Positions 34,950-42,481 of a stretch of 42,481 nucleotides of DNA are shown piece after piece. This DNA is from an uncultured Phascolarctobacterium sp. (GTDB lineage: Bacteria; Bacillota; Negativicutes; Acidaminococcales; Acidaminococcaceae): positions 1-42,481 of the forward strand of contig UQXH01000015.1 of assembly GCA_900545025.1 (NCBI GenBank), written 5' to 3'. The notes beneath the pieces are model-generated. The model made no database searches, was not told the DNA's origin, and saw only the letters and a list, made by a program, of their open reading frames with translations. A program made the position numbers and the translations under genes. The stretch's first letter is position 1. Each line of letters begins with the position of its first letter.

Positions 34950-36953
34950 TCAGCGTGCGGAAGAAGCGCCCAGAGCGTATTCCTTCTGTACCTCTTTGTC
35001 AGCACGATGAATCAGATGCATAATATAGGCCGCAATTAACGCTACCACAATCAGACCGGGTATAAAACCTGTTCCCAGAGTGCCTTCTGTCAGCAGCGTA
35101 CCTGCCTGATAAACTACGAAAGCAATGGTATAGCCTACGCCCAGCTGCAATCCGATAGCGCCCAGCAGCCACCTGGTGCTGGCAAGCTCGGAACGCATGG
35201 CGCCCAGTGCCGCAAAGCAGGGAGGTGTAAACAGGTTGAACATCAGATAGGCCAGTGCCGCCACAGACGTAAGTCCGAACATGGCAGCAACGTCGCTGGC
35301 ACCGCCAACCAGTTCCAGTTCTTCCGGGTCAATAAAATTAGTAACACCATAAACAACAGCCAGAGTGCCTACTACATTTTCTTTGGCAATAAAGCCGGTA
35401 ACAGCCGCCGCTGCCAGCTGCCATACACCAAAGCCCAAAGGAATCAGCAGCAGGGAGAAAGGATGGGCAATGGATGCCAGGATGGAAGTGCTTTCCAGCC
35501 CTTCTTCCACCACCTCGAAATTCCAGTTAAAGGTCTGCATAACCTGCACGGCAGTATTGCACAGCAGGATGATGGTGCTGGCTTTTACGATGTACGCCCA
35601 GCCGCGGGAGCACATGGCCATAAAGGCACGTTTAATGCTGGGCAGCTTATATTCAGGCAGCTCCATGATGAAGAAGGAACGTCTGCTCTTATAGCCTACA
35701 ATCTTATTAATCAGCAGCGCGCCGAAGAAGATCAGGGCAATGCCCATAAAGTACATGGATGTGCCTATCCAGGCATTTTCCTGGAAGAAGACGCCGGTAA
35801 AGAGCGCAATAACCGGCAGTTTGGCGCCGCAGGGCATAAAGGTTGCCAGCATGGCAGTTGCCCGGCGTTCACGCTCGTTGCGGATAGTGCGGCAGGCCAT
35901 GATGGCCGGGATGCCGCAGCCGGTAGCAATGACGAAAGGAATAACAGATTTGCCGGACAAACCTACTTTTTTGAAGATGGGGTCCAGCACTACGCTGACA
36001 CGGGCCATGTAACCGCAGTCTTCCAGCAGGGCGATTAAGAAGTACATCACCATAACCAGAGGCAAAAAGCCTACAACTGCTCCTACACCACCGATAATGC
36101 CGTCAACCAGCAGTGCCTGCAGCAGCGGCGAGCTGTCTTCCACAGCGGCAGCTACAATTTCCTGAAAACCTTCAATCCAGCCTACCAGCACATCTGCCAG
36201 CATGGGGCCGAAGCTGGCCTGAGAAATATCAAAGACAAAATACATGATGAGGGCAAAAATAGGAATGCCCAGAAATTTATTGGTCAGTACTGCATCAATG
36301 GTGTCCTGACTGTTCTTTTCTCTTGTTAATACCTTGCGCGTTTCCACCTCGGCCACAATTCTGCTGACAAAGGCGAAGCGCTTTCTGTCGGCTTCTGTTA
36401 CCACTTCTTTATCCAGCAGGTCGATATCGCCCTGCACATAAGGTGCTTTCTGGACAGCGCCATGCTGCGCAACGGCAGCTCTGACAACCTCTGCCAGCCC
36501 CGTACCTTCCGTGGACACAGTCTTGATGACCGGACAGCCCAGTCTGGCAGAAAGTTTTTCCACGTCGATGCAGGTTTCTTTCTTATCGTTGATATCGAAC
36601 TTGTTCAGCGCCACTACCACAGGAATGCCCAGCTCCAGAAGCTGCGTGGTAAAAAACAGGCTGCGGCTCAGATTGGTTGCGTCCACAATATTGACAATAA
36701 CATCTGGTGCTTCGTGCCGCACATAACCGCTGGTAATACTTTCTTCCGAGGTAAAAGGCGACATGGAATAAGCGCCCGGCAAATCTACTGCTACCAGTGT
36801 TTCCGGTCCCGCATAGTATTTCTTTTCCACATAAGCCTCTCTCTTATCGACGGTAACGCCCGCCCAGTTGCCTACTCGCTCGTGTCTGCCCGTCAGCGCG
36901 TTATACATGGTCGTCTTGCCGCTGTTGGGATTGCCTGTCAGTGCAATTTTCAT
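34950..36953 (-). CDS. feoB: Ferrous iron transporter FeoB
   Basis: 667 residues. N-terminal G domain: G1 GNPNSGKT (residues 7-14), G3 DLPG (57-60), G4 NKFD (about 118). A linker helical domain follows, then a polytopic membrane domain with the two gate repeats, including a Cys in IATGCGIPAIMACR and PCGAKLPVIA. It imports Fe2+, needed here for hydrogenases and many ferredoxins. ATG 36953 follows AAGGAGG. It lies 99 nt after feoA; a terminator-like hairpin and a palindromic operator are in between. Confidence 0.96.
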   Translation of the reverse strand: MKIALTGNPNSGKTTMYNALTGRHERVGNWAGVTVDKREAYVEKKYYAGPETLVAVDLPGAYSMSPFTSEESITSGYVRHEAPDVIVNIVDATNLSRSLFFTTQLLELGIPVVVALNKFDINDKKETCIDVEKLSARLGCPVIKTVSTEGTGLAEVVRAAVAQHGAVQKAPYVQGDIDLLDKEVVTEADRKRFAFVSRIVAEVETRKVLTREKNSQDTIDAVLTNKFLGIPIFALIMYFVFDISQASFGPMLADVLVGWIEGFQEIVAAAVEDSSPLLQALLVDGIIGGVGAVVGFLPLVMVMYFLIALLEDCGYMARVSVVLDPIFKKVGLSGKSVIPFVIATGCGIPAIMACRTIRNERERRATAMLATFMPCGAKLPVIALFTGVFFQENAWIGTSMYFMGIALIFFGALLINKIVGYKSRRSFFIMELPEYKLPSIKRAFMAMCSRGWAYIVKASTIILLCNTAVQVMQTFNWNFEVVEEGLESTSILASIAHPFSLLLIPLGFGVWQLAAAAVTGFIAKENVVGTLAVVYGVTNFIDPEELELVGGASDVAAMFGLTSVAALAYLMFNLFTPPCFAALGAMRSELASTRWLLGAIGLQLGVGYTIAFVVYQAGTLLTEGTLGTGFIPGLIVVALIAAYIMHLIHRADKEVQKEYALGASSAR

Positions 36954-36999
36954 TCTAACTCCTCCTTCAGATACCTGCTCCTGATATTTCAGCTAAAAA

Positions 37000-37013
37000 T
37001 TAGCTTAAGCTAA
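37000..37013. promoter_or_regulatory. Palindromic operator upstream of feoB
   Basis: TTAGCTTAAGCTAA, a perfect 14-bp palindrome, overlapping a second repeat AGCTAA-AAA-TTAGCT (36991-37005). The half-sites look like DtxR/IdeR-family iron boxes (TTAGGTTAGCCTAA type). Confidence 0.55.
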
Positions 37014-37025
37014 CTATGGGGTAAA

Positions 37026-37048
37026 AATAAAAGGCTGTATCAGCCCTT
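37026..37048 (-). terminator. Weak terminator between feoA and feoB
   Basis: GGCTG-ATA-CAGCC stem followed by TTTTATTTTT on the minus strand, just after the feoA stop; probably partial. Confidence 0.55.
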
Positions 37049-37052
37049 TATC

Positions 37053-37265
37053 TTAAATAAGGATTGTTTCTGCCAGCTCTTTGTCGATGGTATATCTGCC
37101 ATCCTTGACGGAGATAATGCAGCCGCCTTTCAGATGCGAGATAACGGTAATCGGCTCGCCGCTGTAGCAGCCCAACGACAGCAGAAAGGCATCTACCTCT
37201 TCATCGCCGGTAACTACTTCACGGATGATATACTCCCGGCCTTCCAAAGCATCGTTTAAATTCAT
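37053..37265 (-). CDS. feoA: FeoA-domain iron transport protein
   Basis: 70 residues of the SH3-like FeoA fold (LSLGCYSGEPITVISHLKGGCIISVKD region). FeoA proteins modulate FeoB. ATG 37265 follows GGAG. First gene of the Feo cluster, behind a consensus promoter with flanking repeats. Confidence 0.88.
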   Translation of the reverse strand: MNLNDALEGREYIIREVVTGDEEVDAFLLSLGCYSGEPITVISHLKGGCIISVKDGRYTIDKELAETILI

Positions 37266-37291
37266 ATATTTCTCCTGCCCTTTCAGCTTGT

Positions 37292-37368
37292 AGTTAGCAT
37301 TTGATAACTCATGTAAAATATAGCATTCGCTGATTATTTTGTCAACGAAAATTTTAGTTTTGGCTAAC
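37292..37368 (-). promoter_or_regulatory. Promoter and operators of feoA
   Basis: TTGACA (37340-37345), 17-bp spacer, TATATT (37317-37322) on the minus strand. AGTTA-8-TAACT (37292-37309) lies just downstream of the -10 and TTAGTTTTGGCTAAC (37354-37368) just upstream of the -35. These repeats share TTAG/CTAA half-sites with the feoB operator, suggesting one iron-responsive repressor. Confidence 0.7.
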
Positions 37369-37435
37369 TCTTTTTTAAAGTTAGTAATATTTTACCCAAC
37401 AAATACGTATGCTTATGCTTAATTGCCGGGCAGCA

Positions 37436-37465
37436 AGTAAAAAGGCGCAGCAAAAATGCCGCGCC
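37436..37465 (-). terminator. Terminator of the P-type ATPase gene
   Basis: GGCGCGGCA / TGCTGCGCC stem on the minus strand, T-rich loop and following T run, 15 nt past the stop. Confidence 0.8.
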
Positions 37466-37480
37466 ATAAAAAGCATGATC

Positions 37481-39781
37481 CTATTTATGCATATATAAAA
37501 GTCTGACGGAATTAAGTACACACAGCAGCGCTACGTCGCTGTCGGCAAAGACAGCGGCCCACATGGACGCATAGCCCAAAACGCCAGCCGCCATGATAAC
37601 AGCCTTAACTGACAGAGCAAAAATCACATTCTGCCAGGCCACTGCCGCCGTACTGCGGGCAATATCCACTGCCTGAGGCACGGCACGCATTTCCGATTTC
37701 ATAAAAACCACATCGGCCGCTTCAATCGCTGCATCTGCGCCGCTGCCCATAGCTGCGCCCACATCTGCACCCGCCAGCACCGGTGCATCATTAATGCCGT
37801 CGCCGACAAACATTACAGGCCCATATTTTTCACGCAGCCGCTGCAGCTGAGTAAATTTATCCTGAGGCAGCAGCCTGCCGTGTGCTTCGCTGATGCCTGC
37901 CCGCCTTGCCACAAGCTGTGCTTCCTGCTCGCTGTCGCCGGTAAGCATAACTACAGCTAATTTCTGCTGCCGCAGCTTTTGCACTGCGTCCACCGCATCC
38001 TCTTTCAGAGTATCACTGACCAAGATGCGTCCCAGATAAGTGCCGTCAGCAGCAATCAGTACCTCGCTGCCGCAGTCGCTTTCCTCAGCGGGAATATTGC
38101 TGACTCCGTACCGCTGCAGCAGCTTTCTGTTGCCGCACAGCAGTTTATCCGTACCACAGCTTACCGCCAGCCCCTCACCCGCAATCTCACGAAAGCCTTC
38201 CGGCTGATGCAGCTCCAGACCGCGGCGGCGGGCTTCTTCAATAATGCTGACGGCAATGGGATGCACCGAGGCCTGTTCGGCACTGGCACACAGCTGCAGC
38301 AGTCTGGTCTCGGCAACGCCTTCTGCCGGCAAAATACTGTGCACCGCAAATTTACCTTTGGTAACGGTGCCCGTTTTATCCAGCACTACCGCCGCCACGT
38401 TCTTTAACGCCTCGATAACGATGCCGCCTTTGAACAATATGCCGCGCTTGGAAGCCGCGCCGATACCGCTGAAAAAGGCCAGCGGTACGCTGAGCACCAG
38501 CGCGCAGGGACAGCTGATGACCAGAAAGGTCAGTGCCGTATAAACCCAGTACTGCCAGTTACCCGTCAAAAGTGAGGGTACCAGTGCCGTCAGCGCCGCA
38601 ATACCCACAACCACAGGAGTATAAACGCGGGCAAAGCGGGTAATAAACCGGTCGATATGGGGCTTGCTGGCTGCAGCCTTTTCTACGGAGGCCAGAATAC
38701 GGGAGACCATGGACTCTGCCAGTACTTTTTCCACCCGCAGTCTGAGCATGCCGCTGATATTCACGCAGCCGGACATTACCGCATCACCACGATGTACGGC
38801 AACAGGCAGCGATTCGCCTGTAATGGCGGAAGTATCCAGCAGACTTTCGCCTTCTTCCACAACTCCGTCCAGAGGAATGCGGTCACCTGCACGTACCAGC
38901 AGTACGTCGCCTGCCTGCGCAGCAGCGGCGTCAATCTCCTCTATGCCGTCCGCCGTTTCCAGCTGCACTGTTTCGGGACGCAGATCTACAGCTTCCATAA
39001 TCTGACTGCGGCTTTTTTCTACCGCCAGCTCTTCAAAATATTCGCCCACCCGGTAAAAAAGCATGACGCCTACCGCTTCCTCCCAGGCGTTAATGGCAAA
39101 AGCGCCCAGCGTGGCAATCGTCATGAGGAAGTTTTCATCCAGCGCGTGTCCTTTCAGCAGGCTGCGCACCGCCGCCATAATAATAGTGCGGCCTAAAATC
39201 AGATAAGCCACCAAAAGCGCCGGTACATGATAAGCCTCCGGCAAAACTCCCAGCCATTCGGCAGCAACGAACAGCACGCCGCCGCTGATAATTTCTGCAA
39301 GAGATCGCTGACGAGCCGACAGCCCTTTTGATTTTGCCTTAGCTGCTCCTGCCTGCTGAGTCAACGCACCGCTTTCTTCTACAGATATTCCTTCTTCAAT
39401 ACTGTCGCACACCTGCTGCACCGCCGCTAAAAGGTCAGCGTCGCTTTTAACCTGCACCTGCAGTTTTTTCGTGGCAAAGGTCAAGAGCGCTGCTTCCACC
39501 TCCGGCAGCTGTCCTACCGCCCGTTCAATCCTGGCACCGCAGTTGGCGCAGCCCAGCCCCTGCAGCAGGTAGGTCCGGGTTAAAACTCCTTCACCATCCG
39601 CCGCTGCAAGTACCGTGTGCGTCTCCGCCATATGTTCTGTCTCACAGCAAGTATGCTTATGTTCCGCGTGCTGCCCGCCACAGCAGTCAATGTGCTGATG
39701 AGCACACTCACACTTATGCTCAACTTCGTGTCCATGCTTCTGCAATGCGCAGGAATCATGCAGCTGCTTTTTCTCCATCAT
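37481..39781 (-). CDS. cadA: Zn2+/Cd2+/Pb2+-type P1B ATPase (CadA/ZntA)
   Basis: 766 residues. A His/Cys-rich leader (residues 1-57, several HxH and CC pairs) precedes a metal-binding domain with GLGCANC (75-81). Then come membrane helices, the metal-site CPC in ISCPCALVLS, phosphorylation motif DKTGTVTKG, the HP motif (SVHPIA) and hinge GDGINDAPVLAGAD. CPC with DKTGT and this arrangement fits Zn/Cd exporters better than Cu exporters. ATG 39781 follows AGGAGGG. Three SmtB/ArsR-like operators lie upstream; no regulator gene is adjacent. Confidence 0.93.
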   Translation of the reverse strand: MMEKKQLHDSCALQKHGHEVEHKCECAHQHIDCCGGQHAEHKHTCCETEHMAETHTVLAAADGEGVLTRTYLLQGLGCANCGARIERAVGQLPEVEAALLTFATKKLQVQVKSDADLLAAVQQVCDSIEEGISVEESGALTQQAGAAKAKSKGLSARQRSLAEIISGGVLFVAAEWLGVLPEAYHVPALLVAYLILGRTIIMAAVRSLLKGHALDENFLMTIATLGAFAINAWEEAVGVMLFYRVGEYFEELAVEKSRSQIMEAVDLRPETVQLETADGIEEIDAAAAQAGDVLLVRAGDRIPLDGVVEEGESLLDTSAITGESLPVAVHRGDAVMSGCVNISGMLRLRVEKVLAESMVSRILASVEKAAASKPHIDRFITRFARVYTPVVVGIAALTALVPSLLTGNWQYWVYTALTFLVISCPCALVLSVPLAFFSGIGAASKRGILFKGGIVIEALKNVAAVVLDKTGTVTKGKFAVHSILPAEGVAETRLLQLCASAEQASVHPIAVSIIEEARRRGLELHQPEGFREIAGEGLAVSCGTDKLLCGNRKLLQRYGVSNIPAEESDCGSEVLIAADGTYLGRILVSDTLKEDAVDAVQKLRQQKLAVVMLTGDSEQEAQLVARRAGISEAHGRLLPQDKFTQLQRLREKYGPVMFVGDGINDAPVLAGADVGAAMGSGADAAIEAADVVFMKSEMRAVPQAVDIARSTAAVAWQNVIFALSVKAVIMAAGVLGYASMWAAVFADSDVALLCVLNSVRLLYMHK

Positions 39782-39798
39782 CTTCTGTCCCTCCTATT

Positions 39799-39936
39799 AT
39801 ATATGAGCAATTATTCATATAATATCCAAAAATTTTTAGCAACCGTTGTTATATATGACTAATTGTTCATATATATTCTGCACAACTGCTTACGCTCTTC
39901 CTGGCTACATTATAACATATGAGCAATTATTCATCT
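39799..39936 (-). promoter_or_regulatory. cadA promoter with three SmtB/ArsR-like operators
   Basis: Three near-identical palindromes: ATATGAGCAATTATTCATAT (39801-39820), ATATATGACTAATTGTTCAT and flank (39850-39875), and ATATGAGCAATTATTCAT (39917-39934). They match the 12-2-12 metal-repressor operator type. TATAAT on the minus strand is at 39909-39914, so the third operator fills the -10/-35 spacer and the others follow the start site. Confidence 0.8.
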
Positions 39937-39995
39937 ATAGTTTTTTGTAAATTTTTTAGTAATTATAACATTGCTTCTACATCTCTACTCACAAA

Positions 39996-40035
39996 AAAAG
40001 CACTGCATAGGTTCTTTAGCCTGCACAGTGCTTTT
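39996..40035 (-). terminator. Terminator of the third autotransporter
   Basis: AAAAGCACTG / CAGTGCTTTT stem with a long loop, followed by a T run on the minus strand. Confidence 0.7.
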
Positions 40036-40070
40036 ACACATATATTTATTGATTTTAAAATACTATATAC

Positions 40071-41942
40071 TCAGAAGCTGTACACAGCCTGCACGCTGCC
40101 GCTGATGCCCTCACGCTGACCGGTATATCCTCGCATACTCAAATCAAAACTCCAGGGGGAATCACTGCTCGGCTGATAATTCACACCTATTTCTGCCATG
40201 TAGCTGCTTCCCTTGAGGCTTTACTGCGGCGTACTCGTATTCTCAACCCTCATGTCTGCATCGCCGTTAAATTCATATTCGTACGCCAAGCCATAATAGG
40301 TGCTGAGTTTATTTTCTTTATTAGTCATCAGCCTTGCACCAATCCTCAGCCTGTCACTGGTTATGCTGTCCAAATCAAACTTATCGCCTGCTACAGTGAA
40401 AGTATCCCCATCCGTATAGGTGTGGAAGAATTTACCGTAAATATCAAGGTCTTTATCTGTATCCAGGCTGATTATTTTACCTACGCCGATATGAGCGCCA
40501 TAATAGGTACTTTCAGACTTATAGCCATAGCTATTTCCAGCTCCGTCCATCAAAGCATCCTTCATTTCATTTTTCAGCAGGCCGGCTCTCAAGCTACCTT
40601 CTGTGTAGACGCCATTATCCTGTTCAAAACGGGCTGCAATACCGCCGCCGTTGTAGACTACATTGCCGTCGCCGCGGAAATAGTTCCCATTAAAGCCGTT
40701 ATAAGTGTTGTAGTTGCCGCTGCCGTTTTCAAAGAATACTCCCCAACCAAAATCACCGTTACCGACATCCTTTTCATTACCGACACCAACAATACCGCTC
40801 CAGCCGTTGATTTTCAAATCGCTGTTGACATCGTATTTGCTGTGGTTACCGTGTACGGCGGCAAATGTTTTTACTCCGTAATTATCGTCACGGCTCAGAG
40901 TATCCAGGCTGTCGGAAATAAGATCAGTTCCCTGGTTGACAAATGCCGCTGCTACCGCATGATTCTGAGCTACTAAATGCGTCTGCGGATTCTGCATCAG
41001 TCCGGTAATAGTATATTTTAGCCAACTACCATCTTCTTCATCTATGCTAATTTTCCCCGTTCCAACTGCTGCCACACCGGCACTAAAATCTGTACTAACA
41101 GTAACATTATCTTTATTTATACCTAAATCTACAGGAAATCCAAATGACTCTCCTTTAATAATATACATACTTTGGTTTACAGCTGGTTTAGTACCACCTG
41201 CCAAACTGAGTAAATTAATTTTAGTATTTGCCAAACTCTCTCGATTAGCAACTGTAATAGCAAGTGCTGTTCCACCATTTTTCCATTGCAGATTTTTAAA
41301 GTCTATACTGTTGAAATTTTCAACTTGCAGTGCAGAGCCACTCCAGTTATCGATAATCAGTTTATTATCTTTAATAATAGCAGTATCATTGAAACTATAA
41401 CCGCCAAATAGCCCAGCATCGTCTAAAATAGCTTTACCACTGATTGTTACAATATTATTGCTTATTGTACCACCCTCTTCAGTATAACCGCCATAAATCT
41501 GTCCTTCTATTGTACCTCCACTTATATTAACTTTATTTCCCGTTACATTGCCCTTCTCAGCACGCCCCCCGATAACATTAAGCAGAAATGCGTCAGCACC
41601 AAATTCACCGCCAGTGATATTTACAGTATTATTCTTTGCTGTATTACCAGAAGCATAGCCACCTACAATCTCGTCAATACTATTTAAATTGCCACTGCTA
41701 ATTGCAAGGATATTAGAATTAGCATTATTGGCAGAATAACCTCCATAAATAAAAACAACATCTGGATCAAGCGAAGAATCAATTTGAACATTGTTGCCCG
41801 TAGCTTTTTTGCCAACATACATTTTAATACCCAAAAAATCAATAACATGCCCGCCACTGTTTGCCGCCCAGACAGCAGTCGTGCCCAACATACCAATAGT
41901 TACGATGCTGGCCATTACGCCGTACCTCAAACCTTTGCTCAT
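40071..41942 (-). pseudogene. Autotransporter interrupted by an in-frame TAA near the end of the barrel
   Basis: A 624-codon frame with one stop at 40221-40223. The first 573 residues have a signal peptide (ending TTAVWAA), a short AT-rich beta-helix passenger with ISGG/YGG repeats, and most of the barrel. The 49 codons after the stop continue in frame and end SGSVQAVYSF. In the intact paralog the aligned codon is Gln, so a CAA/CAG to TAA change is the simplest cause. Losing the last strands and terminal Phe should block membrane insertion. ATG 41942 follows GGGGGTG. Confidence 0.87.
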
Positions 41943-42194
41943 AAGAACACCCCCATTACTTTAGATACGTTATATTTACAAATTAATCAACTTCTAATAT
42001 CAAATATAATTATTACTAACTTTTCTACAATTATTGTAACATTCTAAGATATAATTTGTATAGTAAAGATGATTAAAACAATATATTGATTTTTATTTAT
42101 ATGTAACTATATAATTTCATATTTTGAACAATTATCTTTCTAACATTACTATAAAATAACTCTAAACTTAAAGCAAACCGTACCATTTTACAGC
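41943..42194. other. AT-rich intergenic region upstream of the third autotransporter
   Basis: Very AT-rich, with no gene and no clear -35/-10 pair that I can defend. No riboswitch core is seen, unlike the first autotransporter. Confidence 0.4.
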
Positions 42195-42228
42195 AAACCC
42201 CGCTACGTCTGCTGACACAGCGGGGTTT
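42195..42228 (-). terminator. Terminator of the fourth autotransporter
   Basis: AAACCCCGCT / AGCGGGGTTT stem with 14-nt loop, 17 nt past the stop at 42246. Confidence 0.75.
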
Positions 42229-42245
42229 AAAATAATATTTTTTAT

Positions 42246-42481
42246 TTAAAAACTGTACACAGCCTGCACGCTGCCGCTGATGCCCTCCTGCATCCCGACG
42301 TAGCCTTTGATGTTCGCGTCAAAGTACCAGGGAGAAGCTTTGTCCGGCGTGTAGCGGAAGCCGACTTCGCCAATCACCGTGCTGCCCTCCAGGGACGGGG
42401 TGTACATAGCGTGGTGGTTGGCAGTGCCGCCTGCGTCGCCGCTGAATTCATATTCCCAGGCCAGGCCGTAGTAGCTGGCAA
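42246..42481 (-). CDS. Autotransporter, C-terminal end of beta-barrel (partial)
   Basis: The last 78 residues of a gene entering from the right edge. It contains YYGLAWEYEFSGDA, then SPWYFDANIKGYVG, and ends GISGSVQAVYSF, the same barrel end as the other three, but is more diverged in the middle. The visible part has no stop. It shows that the autotransporter cluster continues beyond the window. Confidence 0.85.
   Translation of the reverse strand, partial: ASYYGLAWEYEFSGDAGGTANHHAMYTPSLEGSTVIGEVGFRYTPDKASPWYFDANIKGYVGMQEGISGSVQAVYSF

Overview
The window reads as chromosome of a diderm, Firmicutes-type anaerobe (class Negativicutes), most like Phascolarctobacterium or a close relative. This is inferred from gene content, not from a database search. 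The pointers are a complete B12-dependent succinate-to-propionate pathway ending in a sodium-pumping methylmalonyl-CoA decarboxylase, an electron-bifurcating-type [FeFe] hydrogenase, a T-box leader on valS, and outer-membrane autotransporters. Almost every gene lies on the minus strand; the one plus-strand gene I support is a small acetyltransferase at 21356-21811.

Layout, left to right. 1-463: start of a dicarboxylate/sodium symporter gene that runs off the left edge. 909-2500: a small separate unit with a second methylmalonyl-CoA decarboxylase beta subunit and an unlisted 42-residue membrane peptide matching the N-terminus of the delta subunit. 3108-12556: a nine-gene succinate operon, transcribed right to left: CoA transferase, mutase large chain, mutase B12-binding chain, MeaB GTPase, epimerase, then decarboxylase alpha, delta, gamma and beta. 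12665-21209: ten genes in two transcription units. The upstream unit holds two DRTGG proteins, an anti-sigma-like ATPase, a sensory-type [FeFe] hydrogenase-like protein and a PHP phosphoesterase. The downstream unit holds the HydC, ATPase, 2Fe-2S, HydB and HydA genes and has its own strong promoter.

21852-28500: two autotransporter genes. The first is intact and sits behind a cobalamin riboswitch. The second is broken by one in-frame TGA. 28531-34174: an O-antigen-ligase-like gene, folC, and valS with its T-box. 34189-34756: a gene-free stretch bounded by 15-bp perfect inverted repeats. 34756-37345: the Feo iron-uptake cluster. 37436-39940: a Zn/Cd-type P-type ATPase behind three SmtB/ArsR-like operators. 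39996-42481: a third autotransporter, broken by an in-frame TAA, and the end of a fourth.

How the genes fit together. Succinate enters by the symporter, is activated with CoA from propionyl-CoA, rearranged by the B12 enzyme, epimerised and decarboxylated. The free energy of decarboxylation is stored as a sodium gradient. B12 is therefore essential to the energy metabolism encoded here, and the same window carries a cell-surface autotransporter under a B12 riboswitch. My leading hypothesis is that this autotransporter helps capture cobalamin or a B12-bearing partner when B12 is scarce. Around it are near-identical autotransporter beta-barrels, point-nonsense copies and a gene-conversion tract, which together suggest a surface-protein family undergoing recombination.
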